64,000 nucleotides of DNA from Cognatiyoonia koreensis (GTDB lineage: Bacteria; Pseudomonadota; Alphaproteobacteria; Rhodobacterales; Rhodobacteraceae): positions 1,612,001 to 1,676,000 of the forward strand of contig NZ_FOIZ01000001.1 in NCBI RefSeq assembly GCF_900109295.1. Reading direction: 5' to 3'. The notes beneath the pieces were generated by a model. It made no database searches. It was not told the DNA's origin and was given only the letters and a program-made list of their open reading frames with translations. Below are positions 35,747 through 44,979 of this stretch, piece by piece. A program made the translations under genes and the position numbers. Each line of letters starts with the position of its first letter. Positions within the stretch are counted from its first letter, which is position 1.

Positions 35747-36366
35747 TTGCGACGCTTGACAAGTCCAAGTCCGCCCAGCCCGGCAAGCAGCAACCAACCA
35801 GCCGCTGGCAGTGGCACCGCCGTTGGGGACGCTGTGAACTCTGCCAACGTAAAGCTATCGTTGCCAATCCAGAAATCATCTGCATTGAACTCGCCAAGCG
35901 CCGTGATGGAAAAGCTGCTGACGGTCTGGTTGACCATGAACGGATTGCCGTCGGTGATATCCAGCTGCTGCGCCGTTCCGCCATCAATCGACAGGGCATA
36001 ATCATCGCCGCCGGCACATCCGAGAAAGCCGCAGATAGGCGCATTCAAATTACCCAACCGGAAGCTTTCAAGGAAATAGGATCCGTTGAACGTAACAATC
36101 AGCGTTTCAGAACTGGCGATTGGAAATCCGTCGATTGATGACGGGTCGGTATCCGGATTACCGGCAATGCCCAGACCATCCGCATTTTGTGTAATCGCGC
36201 CGCCGGCGAAGTTGAAAATCCCGTCGATCGCGTAGCTGATCGTGAAATCCGATGTGACGATCTGCTGGACGCTTGGACCTGCGCTCTCAAAATTGAAGGT
36301 TGCGGCTTCGGCCTGACCAACACCCACTGCTGCGACCAATGCAGCACCCAATACAGCATATTTCAT
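35740..36366 (-). CDS. Exoprotein with VPLPA-type C-terminal sorting signal
   Basis: A 208-residue secreted protein with a signal peptide (MKYAVLGAALVAAVGVGQAEA), a beta-rich middle (FNFESAGPSVQQ..., Asp/Asn/Gly-rich) and a C-terminal AVPLPAAGWLLLAGLGGLG followed by KRRKA. This is the tripartite PEP-CTERM-like arrangement with the VPLPA motif of Rhodobacteraceae, expected to be processed by an exosortase. The single conserved Cys pair (APICGFLGCAGG) may form a disulfide. The body of the protein belongs to no family I recognise; it may be a matrix or surface protein. Confidence 0.85.
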   Translation of the reverse strand: MKYAVLGAALVAAVGVGQAEAATFNFESAGPSVQQIVTSDFTISYAIDGIFNFAGGAITQNADGLGIAGNPDTDPSSIDGFPIASSETLIVTFNGSYFLESFRLGNLNAPICGFLGCAGGDDYALSIDGGTAQQLDITDGNPFMVNQTVSSFSITALGEFNADDFWIGNDSFTLAEFTASPTAVPLPAAGWLLLAGLGGLGLVKRRKA

Positions 36367-36459
36367 GACGAATCATCCTTTATCAAACTCATTACCCTGA
36401 AAAGGCTAATATGCTTTTCTCGTCTGCACAATTCCAAGTCTGGGACATTCCTGAACCCC

Positions 36460-36490
36460 GGTGCACGCGCTGTGCACGCCCGGTGCACGC
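36460..36490. repeat. Three GTGCACGC repeats at 11-base period
   Basis: GTGCAC begins at 36461, 36472 and 36483, each followed by GC, exactly 11 bases apart (one helical turn). GTGCAC is itself palindromic. The array lies between the 3' end of uvrD and the start of the sorted exoprotein gene, 95-125 bases upstream of that gene, so it could be its operator. Confidence 0.65.
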
Positions 36491-36502
36491 AAATCACAGC
36501 CG

Positions 36503-38896
36503 CTAAAACGGCACATCATCCGCTGCGTCCGCGTTCACGATGAACTTGGCGATCACGTTTTTCGTACCGGCTTTGTCGAACTCGATCAGCAGCTTCTCAC
36601 CTTCGATTCCCATGACTTCGCCATAGCCGAATTTCTGGTGAAACACGCGGTCCCCTTCGGTAAAAGCGCTGACCGCATCCAGATCAATCGTCATGTTGCG
36701 CGCCTCTGACGGTTGCGCCATACCACGCTGCTGGCTGCGCGATTGCAGGCGCTTCCAGCCTGGGGAATTGTAGACATTCGCCTCTGCAGCCTTCTGATGC
36801 AAGTCGCTGCCCATCATTTCCTGAACGCGCGGATTGGCTGAGGCCGCCATGCCCGCCGCACCGTATCCGCCACCGTACAAACCGGGGGGTGTCAGCACCT
36901 CCACATGATCTTCTGGCAGTTCGTCGATGAACCGCGACGGCATGGACGATTGCCACTGCCCGTAAACGCGCCGGTTTGCAGCAAAGGAGATCGTGCAGAT
37001 TTCTTCGGCACGGGTGATACCGACATAAGCCAAACGACGTTCTTCCTCGAGGCCCTTCATCCCGCTTTCATCCATGGACCGCTGCGACGGGAACAACCCG
37101 TCTTCCCAACCGGGTAGAAAGACGCACGGAAACTCCAACCCCTTGGCAGCGTGCAGGGTCATGATGCTGACCTTCTCGCCTTCCTGTTCGGTTTCGTTGT
37201 CCATGATCAGGCTGACGTGTTCGAGGAATCCTTGCAGGTTCTCGAAATTCTCCAGCGCCTTGACGAGTTCCTTGAGGTTTTCCAGCCGCCCCGGCGCTTC
37301 GGGCGTTTTGTCATTCTGCCAAAAGCCGGTGTAGCCGCTTTCATCCAGGATCATCTCGGCGAGTTCGACGTGTGTGTCCTCTTCGGCACGCACCTGTGCG
37401 TGCCACCGATCAAGACCGTCCACCAACAGCGCCAGTTCCTTCAGCCCCTTCCCGCCAAGCAGCTTGCCCTGCACGACCAGACGCGCCCCTTCCACAAGGG
37501 ACACACCATTCGATCGCGCCGTACGCTGGATCGTTTGCACTGCCTTGTCACCAAGGCCGCGTTTGGGGGTGTTCACGATCCGCTCGAACGCGAGATCATC
37601 GTCCTGGCTGACCGCGAGCCTGAAATAGGCCATGGCATCGCGGATTTCCATGCGTTCATAAAACCGCGGCCCCCCGATCACGCGGTATGGCAGACCGATC
37701 GTCAGAAAACGGTCTTCGAAGGCGCGCATCTGATGCGAGGCGCGGACAAGAATGGCCATATGATCCAACGAATAGGGTGACAACCCGCGCGTGCCGCGCT
37801 GGAGGGCCTCGACCTCCTCGCCGATCCAGCGGGCCTCTTCCTCGCCGTCCCAATGGCCGATCAAACGGACTTTTTCGCCATCATCGCCTTCGGTGAAAAG
37901 CGTCTTGCCAAGCCGCCCCTTATTGGCAGAGATCACGCCGCCCGCCGCACCAAGGATATGACCCGTCGAGCGGTAGTTCTGCTCCAGCCGGACGACATGG
38001 GCACCCGGAAAATCCTTTTCAAAGCGCAGGATATTGCCAACTTCGGCACCCCGCCATCCATAGATCGACTGATCGTCATCGCCGACGCAGCAGATGTTCT
38101 TGTGCCCGCCCGCCAGCAGGCGCAGCCAGAGATACTGGGCAACGTTTGTATCCTGATACTCGTCCACCAGAATATAGCGGAACCAGCGCTGGTACTGTTC
38201 CAGCACGTCAGGATGGGTCTGGAAGATCGTCACGACGTGCAACAGCAGATCGCCGAAATCGCAGGCGTTCAGGTCCAGCAGACGCCGCTGATAGGCCGCA
38301 TAGAGATCGATGCCCTTGTGATCGAAGGCCCCGCTTTCAGCGACTGGCACCTTGTCGGGTGTCAACGCCTTGTTTTTCCAGCCGTCAATGATCCCCGCCA
38401 GCATGCGCGGCGGCCAGCGTTTTTCATCGATGTCGTCAGCAACGACCAACTGCTTGAGCAACCGCAACTGGTCATCTGTATCCAAAATCGTGAAGTTCGA
38501 CTTCAGCCCGACAAGTTCCGCATGACGGCGCAGCAGCTTCACACTGATCGCATGGAATGTGCCAAGCCAGGGCATCCCCTCCACCGCTTCGCCCAGCAGG
38601 CGACCCACGCGCATCTTCATCTCGCGTGCGGCCTTGTTGGTAAAGGTCACAGCAAGGATTTCATGCGGGCGGGCGGTGCCGGTCGTCAGCAGATGGGCGA
38701 TGCGCGATGTCAGCGCCTTGGTCTTGCCCGTGCCAGCCCCCGCCAACATCAACACAGGTCCGTCAAGTGTTTGCACCGCTTCGCGCTGGGCAGGGTTCAA
38801 TTCATCAAGGTAGGGCGCGCCCCGCCCGACCATGGCGCGTTGGGACAAGGGGACACTCGCGGCCTCAAAGGCGTCTTCTTCGGAAAAACTGCTCAT
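36503..38896 (-). CDS. uvrD: DNA helicase II (UvrD/PcrA/Rep type)
   Basis: SF1A 3'-to-5' DNA helicase for nucleotide excision and mismatch repair. The 797-residue form from ATG 38896 (MSSFSEEDAF) has LNPAQREAVQTLDGPVLMLAGAGTGKTKALTSRI (Q motif and Walker A, about 34-64), VDEYQDTN (motif II), GDDDQSIYGWRGA (motif III), NYRSTGHIL (motif IV), VSIMTLHAAKGLEFPCVFLPG (motif V) and EERRLAYVGITRAEE (motif VI), plus a C-terminal Tudor-like segment ending GTKNVIAKFIVNADAADDVPF. The upstream frame to 39172 is not family-like. It is divergent from the alpha-hydroxy-acid dehydrogenase gene. Confidence 0.95.
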   Translation of the reverse strand: MSSFSEEDAFEAASVPLSQRAMVGRGAPYLDELNPAQREAVQTLDGPVLMLAGAGTGKTKALTSRIAHLLTTGTARPHEILAVTFTNKAAREMKMRVGRLLGEAVEGMPWLGTFHAISVKLLRRHAELVGLKSNFTILDTDDQLRLLKQLVVADDIDEKRWPPRMLAGIIDGWKNKALTPDKVPVAESGAFDHKGIDLYAAYQRRLLDLNACDFGDLLLHVVTIFQTHPDVLEQYQRWFRYILVDEYQDTNVAQYLWLRLLAGGHKNICCVGDDDQSIYGWRGAEVGNILRFEKDFPGAHVVRLEQNYRSTGHILGAAGGVISANKGRLGKTLFTEGDDGEKVRLIGHWDGEEEARWIGEEVEALQRGTRGLSPYSLDHMAILVRASHQMRAFEDRFLTIGLPYRVIGGPRFYERMEIRDAMAYFRLAVSQDDDLAFERIVNTPKRGLGDKAVQTIQRTARSNGVSLVEGARLVVQGKLLGGKGLKELALLVDGLDRWHAQVRAEEDTHVELAEMILDESGYTGFWQNDKTPEAPGRLENLKELVKALENFENLQGFLEHVSLIMDNETEQEGEKVSIMTLHAAKGLEFPCVFLPGWEDGLFPSQRSMDESGMKGLEEERRLAYVGITRAEEICTISFAANRRVYGQWQSSMPSRFIDELPEDHVEVLTPPGLYGGGYGAAGMAASANPRVQEMMGSDLHQKAAEANVYNSPGWKRLQSRSQQRGMAQPSEARNMTIDLDAVSAFTEGDRVFHQKFGYGEVMGIEGEKLLIEFDKAGTKNVIAKFIVNADAADDVPF

Positions 38897-39029
38897 GGCG
38901 CGAAATATAGCTGGCAATCGGGCAAGAGGAAAGCATGTTCGCGAAACGTTCTTCTTTCTTTGTCCAATCAAACTTCCGCCGGAGGCTCGACACTTGCAAG
39001 CGGCACAGGTTCCGCCATAGCGTCCGACT

Positions 39030-40166
39030 ATGAGCCACGCGAAATATCCTGCCATTTCAGACCTGAAGGACCGCGCCCGCCGCAGGATCCCGCATTTCGT
39101 GTGGGAATACCTCGACAGCGCGACAGGGGACGAGGCGACCATGCATCGCAATCGCGCGGCACTGGAGTCCATTCTTCTTCAGCCGTCGATCCTGCACGGT
39201 GAATTCACGCCTGATCTGTCAACCAGCCTGCTCGGGCGCAGCTATCCCCTGCCGATAGGGATCGCACCTGTCGGCATGTCCGGGCTGATCTGGCCCGGCG
39301 CAGAGAAAATGCTGGCGCGGACAGCCGCAAAGGAAGGCATCCCCTACACCATTTCAACCGTCGCAACGCAGGCACCCGAGGATGTGGGCCCGCATATGGG
39401 CGATCAGGGCTGGTTCCAGATCTACCCGCCGCGTGACAAGTCGATCCGCGAAGATATGCTCCGGCGTGCGCGGGACGCCGGCTTTCACACGCTTGTTCTT
39501 ACGGTGGATGTGCCGGTCGCGTCGCGTCGCGAACGCCAGACGCGCGGCGGCCTGACGCAGCCGCCGAAACTGTCGGGTCGTCTGGCCTTGCAAGCAGCGA
39601 TATGCCCCGCTTGGCTGATGGGAATCTACCAGACCGGCATGCCACGCATGAAGCTGATGGACAGCTACGCCGAACAGAAGACCAAACTGCCATCCAACCA
39701 GCATGTCGGCTACCTGCTGCGCACGTCGCCGGACTGGACCTATCTGGCCGCCTTGCGCGATGAATGGGATGGCCCTTTGATCGTGAAGGGTGTTCTGGAC
39801 GCGCGCGATTGCGACCGGCTCAAGTCTGACGGAGCCGACGCCATCTGGATCAGCAATCACGCCGGCCGCCAATTCGCCGCGGCCCCGGCGACAATTGACG
39901 TCCTCGCGCAGGTCCGCGCCGCGACAGATTTGCCTGTTATCATTGACAGTGGTTTCACGGGCGGACTTGACGTGCTGCGCGCACTCGCTCTTGGCGCGGA
40001 TTTCGTGATGATGGGGCGTCCGTTTCACTATGGCATTGCCGCGATGGGTGAACCCGGTGCCGCCCATGTCATCGATATCATCCGCCAGGATATGATCGCG
40101 AACATGGGGCAACTAGGCACCAGAACGCTGTCCGAATTGCCAAACCGCCTCATTTCTACGCAATAA
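39030..40166 (+). CDS. lldD: FMN-dependent alpha-hydroxy-acid dehydrogenase (LldD-like)
   Basis: TIM-barrel flavoenzyme that oxidises an L-2-hydroxy acid such as lactate to the 2-oxo acid. The 378 residues show ISDLKDRARRRIPHFVWEYLDSATGDE, PIGIAPVGMSGLIWPGAE, LVLTVDVPVASRRERQTR and the active-site SNHAGRQ (His277), with DSGFTGGLDVLRALALGADFVMMGRPF as phosphate site. The usual glycine after the catalytic His is alanine here. It lies 60 bases before pyruvate carboxylase on the same strand, so lactate oxidation and anaplerosis may be co-expressed. L-lactate is the most likely but not the only possible substrate. Confidence 0.88.
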   Translation: MSHAKYPAISDLKDRARRRIPHFVWEYLDSATGDEATMHRNRAALESILLQPSILHGEFTPDLSTSLLGRSYPLPIGIAPVGMSGLIWPGAEKMLARTAAKEGIPYTISTVATQAPEDVGPHMGDQGWFQIYPPRDKSIREDMLRRARDAGFHTLVLTVDVPVASRRERQTRGGLTQPPKLSGRLALQAAICPAWLMGIYQTGMPRMKLMDSYAEQKTKLPSNQHVGYLLRTSPDWTYLAALRDEWDGPLIVKGVLDARDCDRLKSDGADAIWISNHAGRQFAAAPATIDVLAQVRAATDLPVIIDSGFTGGLDVLRALALGADFVMMGRPFHYGIAAMGEPGAAHVIDIIRQDMIANMGQLGTRTLSELPNRLISTQ

Positions 40167-40226
40167 CCCGTATAGACGCCCTGCATTTCACGCCATAGAA
40201 ATGCTGCAACTGCAAAAGGGACTGCC

Positions 40227-43200
40227 ATGGCCGACTTCAAGAAAATCCTCATTGCCAACCGCGGTGAAATCGCAATCCGCATCATGCGCGCCGCCAACGA
40301 GATGGGAAAGAAAACCGTCGCGGTCTTTGCAGAAGAGGACAAGCTGGGTTTGCACCGCTTCAAGGCCGATGAAGCCTACCGCATCGGCGAGGGCATGGGA
40401 CCTGTCGCCGCGTATCTGTCGATTGAGGAAATCATCCGTGTCGCCAAGATGTCCGGGGCCGATGCAATCCACCCGGGCTATGGTCTTTTGTCCGAGAACC
40501 CTGATTTCGTGGATGCCTGCACCGACAACGGCATCACCTTCATTGGTCCCAAAGCCAAGACGATGCGCCAGTTGGGTGACAAGGCCAGCGCCCGCCGGGT
40601 GGCAATCGAGGCCGGCGTGCCCGTCATTCCTGCCACCGAAGTGCTGGGCGAGGATATGGCCGCGATCAAGAAAGAGGCCAAGAAGGTCGGCTATCCCCTG
40701 ATGCTCAAGGCATCATGGGGTGGTGGTGGTCGCGGGATGCGCCCCATCATGTCCGAGGACGAACTGGAAGAAAAAGTGCGCGAGGGCCGTCGCGAGGCCG
40801 AAGCCGCATTCGGCAACGGTGAAGGGTATCTTGAAAAGATGATCATGCGCGCCCGCCACGTCGAGGTGCAGATCCTTGGCGACAGCCATGGTGCGATCTA
40901 CCATTTGTGGGAGCGTGATTGTTCGGTGCAGCGCCGCAACCAGAAGGTCGTTGAGCGCGCCCCTGCCCCCTATCTGTCCGGCACGCAACGCGAACAGCTT
41001 TGCCAATTGGGCAAGAAGATCTGCCAGCACGTGAACTATGAATGCGCGGGTACCGTCGAATTCCTGATGGATATGGACAGTGGTGAATTCTACTTTATCG
41101 AGGTGAACCCGCGCGTGCAGGTCGAACACACTGTCACCGAGGAAGTCACAGGCATCGACATCGTGCGCGCCCAGATCCTGATTGCCGAAGGCAAATCGCT
41201 GGTCGAGGCCACGGGCTGTGCGTCCCAGTATGACGTCAAACTTGACGGGCACGCCTTGCAATGTCGTGTCACGACCGAAGACCCGCAGAACAATTTCATC
41301 CCCGACTATGGTCGCATCCAGATGTATCGCAGCGCCACAGGTCCGGGTATCCGCCTTGACGGTGGCACGGCCTATTCCGGTGCGGTCATCACACGTTATT
41401 ACGACTCGCTTTTGACCAAGGTCACCGCCCGCGCCCCGACGCCCGAAATGGCTATTGCCCGGATGGATCGTGCCTTGCGCGAATTCCGGATACGCGGGGT
41501 GTCCACCAACATCGCTTTTGTCGAAAATCTGCTGAAGCATCCGACGTTCCTGAACAATGAATACCACACGAAGTTCATCGACGAGACGCCTGATCTGATG
41601 AAGTTTTCCAAGCGTCGGGATCGGGCGACAAAGATCCTGACCTACATCGCGGATATTACCGTGAACGGGCATCCGGAAACCGCAGGTCGCGCCTTGCCAG
41701 CGGCCGATGTGAAGCCGCCCAGACCTGTTGTCAAGCCGACCAAGGACATTCCGCATGGCACACGCAACATTCTGGACGATCTCGGCCCGGAGGCTGTCGC
41801 CGACTGGATGCGCGATCAGAAACAGCTGCTGATCACGGACACGACGATGCGTGATGGCCATCAGTCCTTGCTGGCCACACGGATGCGGTCGATCGACATG
41901 ATCAACGCGGCACCCGCCTACGCGACAAAGATGAACCAGCTTTTCAGCGTGGAATGCTGGGGTGGTGCGACGTTCGATGTAGCCTATCGTTTCTTGCAGG
42001 AATGCCCCTGGCAACGTCTGCGCGATATACGTGCGCACATGCCCAATATCATGACGCAGATGCTGCTGCGCGCCTCGAACGGCGTCGGCTACACCAACTA
42101 TCCCGACAACGTGGTGCAGGAATTCGTGCGGCAGGCCGCCGTTTCCGGTGTCGATGTGTTCCGTGTGTTCGACAGCCTGAACTGGGTCGAAAACATGCGG
42201 ATTGCGATGGACGCTGTGATCAAGGCCAACAAGGTCTGCGAAGGCACCATCTGCTACACAGGCGATATGATGGACCCGGACCGGTCCAAGTATGATCTGA
42301 AATATTATGTCGGTATGGCCAAGGATCTTGAGGCAGCCGGTGCCCATGTGCTGGGCCTGAAGGATATGGCCGGATTGCTCAAACCCGCCGCCGCGACAGC
42401 GCTTGTCACGGCATTAAAGGAAGAAGTCGGCTTGCCGATCCACTTCCACACGCATGACACATCCGGTGCGGCCATTGCCACGGTACTGGCTGCCTCTGCC
42501 GCTGGCGTTGACTGCGTCGATGGGGCGATGGATGCGCTGTCGGGCAATACGTCTCAGCCGACGCTGGGGTCGATTGTCGAGGCGTTGAAAGGCACGGATC
42601 GTGATACCGGCCTTGATATCAAGGCGATCCGCGAGATTTCCAACTATTGGGAACAGGTGCGCGAACACTACAAGGCGTTTGAAAGCGGGCTGCAGGCCCC
42701 TGCATCCGAAGTCTATTTGCACGAAATGCCGGGCGGGCAGTTCACCAACCTCAAGGCGCAGGCGCGCAGTCTGGGTCTGGAAGAACGCTGGCACGAGGTC
42801 GCGCAGACCTATGCCGATGTTAACCAGATGTTCGGCGATATCGTCAAAGTGACGCCATCCTCCAAGGTTGTCGGTGATATGGCTCTGATGATGGTCAGCC
42901 AGAACCTGACCCGCGCGGATGTCGAAGACCCCAAGACCGACGTTGTTTTCCCCGACTCGGTTGTCGAAATGATGCGCGGCGCGCTGGGCCAACCCCCTGG
43001 TGGCTGGCCGAAAGCGATCCAGAAGAAAGTGCTGAAAAGCGAGACGCCGATCACGGAACGCCCCGGCAAATCGTTGCCGCCCGTCGATCTGGACGCCAAG
43101 CGTACGGAGTTGACCGACCTTCTGGAAGGCAAGGCGATCGATGACGAGGACCTCAATGGCTATCTGATGTATCCCAAGGTTTTTCTTGATTACATGGGGC

Positions 43201-43670
43201 GTCACCGCATTTACGGCCCCGTACGTACCCTGCCCACGCGCACGTTCTTTTATGGGATGGAACCGGGCGAGGAAATCGTTGCGGAAATCGACCCCGGCAA
43301 GACGCTGGAAATTCGCCTGCAGGCTGTTTCCGACATGAACGAGGACGGCGAGGTCAAGGTCTTTTTCGAGTTGAACGGCCAGCCCCGTGCAATCCGTGTC
43401 AAGAACCGCCTCGCCGCCGCTGACAAGGTCACACGGCCGAAGGCGGAACCGGGCAACGAAAACCACATTGGTGCGCCGATGCCGGGCGTTGTTGCTACGG
43501 TCGGCGTGCAGGCCGGGCAGAAGGTCAAGGAAGGCGATCTGCTGTTGACCATCGAAGCGATGAAGATGGAAACCGGCATTCATGCCGAACGGGACGCAAC
43601 AGTGAAGGCTGTCCATATCACGGCGGGTGGTCAAATCGACGCCAAAGATTTGCTGGTCGAATTCGAATGA
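40227..43670 (+). CDS. pyc: Pyruvate carboxylase
   Basis: Biotin enzyme that carboxylates pyruvate to oxaloacetate. The 1147 residues carry all domains in one chain: biotin carboxylase (ILIANRGEIAIRIMRAANE at the start; KASWGGGGRGMRPI ATP-grasp loop; EVNPRVQVEHTVTEE), carboxyltransferase (LITDTTMRDGHQSLLATRMR; LGLKDMAGLLKPAAA), allosteric linker, and the C-terminal biotinyl domain with EAMKMET (Lys1113 as biotin site). The length matches single-chain bacterial pyruvate carboxylases. The next gene overlaps its stop by four bases. Confidence 0.97.
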   Translation: MADFKKILIANRGEIAIRIMRAANEMGKKTVAVFAEEDKLGLHRFKADEAYRIGEGMGPVAAYLSIEEIIRVAKMSGADAIHPGYGLLSENPDFVDACTDNGITFIGPKAKTMRQLGDKASARRVAIEAGVPVIPATEVLGEDMAAIKKEAKKVGYPLMLKASWGGGGRGMRPIMSEDELEEKVREGRREAEAAFGNGEGYLEKMIMRARHVEVQILGDSHGAIYHLWERDCSVQRRNQKVVERAPAPYLSGTQREQLCQLGKKICQHVNYECAGTVEFLMDMDSGEFYFIEVNPRVQVEHTVTEEVTGIDIVRAQILIAEGKSLVEATGCASQYDVKLDGHALQCRVTTEDPQNNFIPDYGRIQMYRSATGPGIRLDGGTAYSGAVITRYYDSLLTKVTARAPTPEMAIARMDRALREFRIRGVSTNIAFVENLLKHPTFLNNEYHTKFIDETPDLMKFSKRRDRATKILTYIADITVNGHPETAGRALPAADVKPPRPVVKPTKDIPHGTRNILDDLGPEAVADWMRDQKQLLITDTTMRDGHQSLLATRMRSIDMINAAPAYATKMNQLFSVECWGGATFDVAYRFLQECPWQRLRDIRAHMPNIMTQMLLRASNGVGYTNYPDNVVQEFVRQAAVSGVDVFRVFDSLNWVENMRIAMDAVIKANKVCEGTICYTGDMMDPDRSKYDLKYYVGMAKDLEAAGAHVLGLKDMAGLLKPAAATALVTALKEEVGLPIHFHTHDTSGAAIATVLAASAAGVDCVDGAMDALSGNTSQPTLGSIVEALKGTDRDTGLDIKAIREISNYWEQVREHYKAFESGLQAPASEVYLHEMPGGQFTNLKAQARSLGLEERWHEVAQTYADVNQMFGDIVKVTPSSKVVGDMALMMVSQNLTRADVEDPKTDVVFPDSVVEMMRGALGQPPGGWPKAIQKKVLKSETPITERPGKSLPPVDLDAKRTELTDLLEGKAIDDEDLNGYLMYPKVFLDYMGRHRIYGPVRTLPTRTFFYGMEPGEEIVAEIDPGKTLEIRLQAVSDMNEDGEVKVFFELNGQPRAIRVKNRLAAADKVTRPKAEPGNENHIGAPMPGVVATVGVQAGQKVKEGDLLLTIEAMKMETGIHAERDATVKAVHITAGGQIDAKDLLVEFE

Positions 43671-44191
43671 TTGCACGTGCGTTGGTCCTTGGGTTGGCTC
43701 TTGCCTTGCCTGTTGCGGCTGGCGCGGAGGTCCTGCCGGAACCCGATCCCACCGTTCTGTTTGACGCCAATGATCCGGAAATGAACTCGGCCATCACGGC
43801 GGCACGCAAGTCATTGCCGTTGTTTTTGAACAACGCGCTGGATGCCGACGGTTTTGGCCCGCGAGGCGCATACGTGAAAGTGCGGTTCCCTGTCAGCGGC
43901 GGGAATTTCGACAACGAGAATATCTGGGTCGGCCCGTTCCTGAGGCTGGATCGGGCCGATTTCGTTGGTCTGTTGGCCAATCAGCCCGAAGCCATGCCGG
44001 GCCTGAATGCCGGCGATCAGGTGACGTTTGACTACGACATGATCGTGGACTGGAACCTCGACGCGGGTGCCGGGCGTTTCTACGGAGATTACACGACGCG
44101 GGTCGTAATCAGCAGGCTGAGCCAGAGCGAGCAGAATCACTACAAGGCGCGGTTCATCGACCCGCCCGTCCCGACGGACTGGTTGCGCTGA
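43667..44191 (+). CDS. DUF2314 (YegJ-like) secreted protein
   Basis: A 174-residue protein with a signal peptide (MIARALVLGLALALPVAAGA) and the DUF2314 pattern: MNSAITAARKSLPLFLNNAL, then VKVRFPVSGGNFDNENIWVGPF and FVGLLANQPEAMPGLNAGDQVTFDYDMIVDW. The start overlaps the pyc stop (ATGA). Function is unknown; DUF2314 proteins occur in many bacteria as small stress- or envelope-linked proteins. No domain links it to biotin or pyruvate, so co-transcription may be incidental. Confidence 0.8.
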   Translation: MIARALVLGLALALPVAAGAEVLPEPDPTVLFDANDPEMNSAITAARKSLPLFLNNALDADGFGPRGAYVKVRFPVSGGNFDNENIWVGPFLRLDRADFVGLLANQPEAMPGLNAGDQVTFDYDMIVDWNLDAGAGRFYGDYTTRVVISRLSQSEQNHYKARFIDPPVPTDWLR

Positions 44192-44265
44192 AGAAACTTT
44201 GCCGGACGGGTTGCATCGCGACCTGTGCATGACATGGTCGCCCTGCACGCTTTACAGGATTGACC

Positions 44266-44652
44266 ATGCTTCCCATCACATCCGTTTTCGCCGCGCTGAT
44301 CGCGCTTTTATTTCTCGCACTCAGCTTTCATGTGATCGCCTATCGGCGCGCCAAGTTGATTTCGCTAGGTGATCATGGTGACAAGGCGCTTGAGACCCGC
44401 GTGCGCGCGCAGGCCAATTGTGCCGAATACGCCCCGCTTGGGCTGATCCTTTTGGCCCTTGTCGAAATGGCCGGTGCCCCCGCTGTCGCGACGATTGTGC
44501 TGGGAATGGCGCTGCTTGCCGGACGTCTTTTGCATGCGGTCGGGTTTTGGGGAGAGCGTCCAGTGATGGCTTTCCGCGTCTACGGCATGTTGCTGACGAC
44601 GGGGATGATTTTTGTCGCTGCAATTGGCCTACTGCTCCACCGCTTGTTCTAA
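44266..44652 (+). CDS. MAPEG family membrane protein
   Basis: A 128-residue protein with four membrane helices and the MAPEG core: SFHVIAYRRAKLISLGDHGDKALETRVRAQANCAEYAPLGLILLALVE. MAPEG proteins (eicosanoid and glutathione metabolism relatives) bind glutathione-like ligands; the bacterial YecN-like group, to which this one is closest, is uncharacterised. I chose the ATG at 44266; a TTG six bases upstream is possible. The gene is the last before tRNA-Gly. Confidence 0.85.
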   Translation: MLPITSVFAALIALLFLALSFHVIAYRRAKLISLGDHGDKALETRVRAQANCAEYAPLGLILLALVEMAGAPAVATIVLGMALLAGRLLHAVGFWGERPVMAFRVYGMLLTTGMIFVAAIGLLLHRLF

Positions 44653-44754
44653 GTGATTGGCGGGATCGCGCGGGCCGCGGCCACAAAATGAACATTCAGC
44701 GCAATTTTGCACTTGCGCGGCGGCGGAACACTTTATAGATCAGCCTTCACGGAT

Positions 44755-44829
44755 GCGGGCGTAGCTCAGGGGTAGAGCATAACCTTGCCAAGGTTAGGGT
44801 CGTGAGTTCGAATCTCATCGCCCGCTCCA
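44755..44829 (+). tRNA. tRNA-Gly (anticodon GCC)
   Basis: A 75-base cloverleaf including encoded CCA: acceptor GCGGGCG/CGCCCGC, D arm GCTC...GAGC, anticodon arm TAACC-TTGCCAA-GGTTA with GCC at 44787-44789, T arm GTGAG-TTCGAAT-CTCAT, discriminator T. U8 and the T loop are canonical. A terminator hairpin follows at 44861. Confidence 0.97.
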
Positions 44830-44860
44830 ATCAGACGGACATACCCGGTTCGTCAGCAAG

Positions 44861-44892
44861 AAAAGGTCGCCCTTGGGCGGCCTTTTGCTTTT
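44861..44892 (+). terminator. Rho-independent terminator after tRNA-Gly
   Basis: AAAAGGTCGCCC and GGGCGGCCTTTT form a 12-position stem with one G-T pair around a tiny loop, followed by TTTTGCTTTT on the plus strand. Confidence 0.85.
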
Positions 44893-44979
44893 CCGACCCT
44901 GTTTCTATGCGGTTTGCCCGTTTCATGCTAAGCTGGCGGTATTCATTGAATCCATTTTTTCATTTCAAGGAGAAGGCCC

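Noticed and set aside
37853..39202. 449-codon plus-strand frame opposite uvrD
   Set aside because: Complement of all UvrD helicase motifs.
40713..42347. 544-codon frame opposite pyc
   Set aside because: Antisense shadow of a GC-rich gene with clear biotin carboxylase and carboxyltransferase motifs on the plus strand.
42414..43676. 420-codon frame opposite the 3' half of pyc
   Set aside because: Antisense shadow; no family motifs and no ribosome site.
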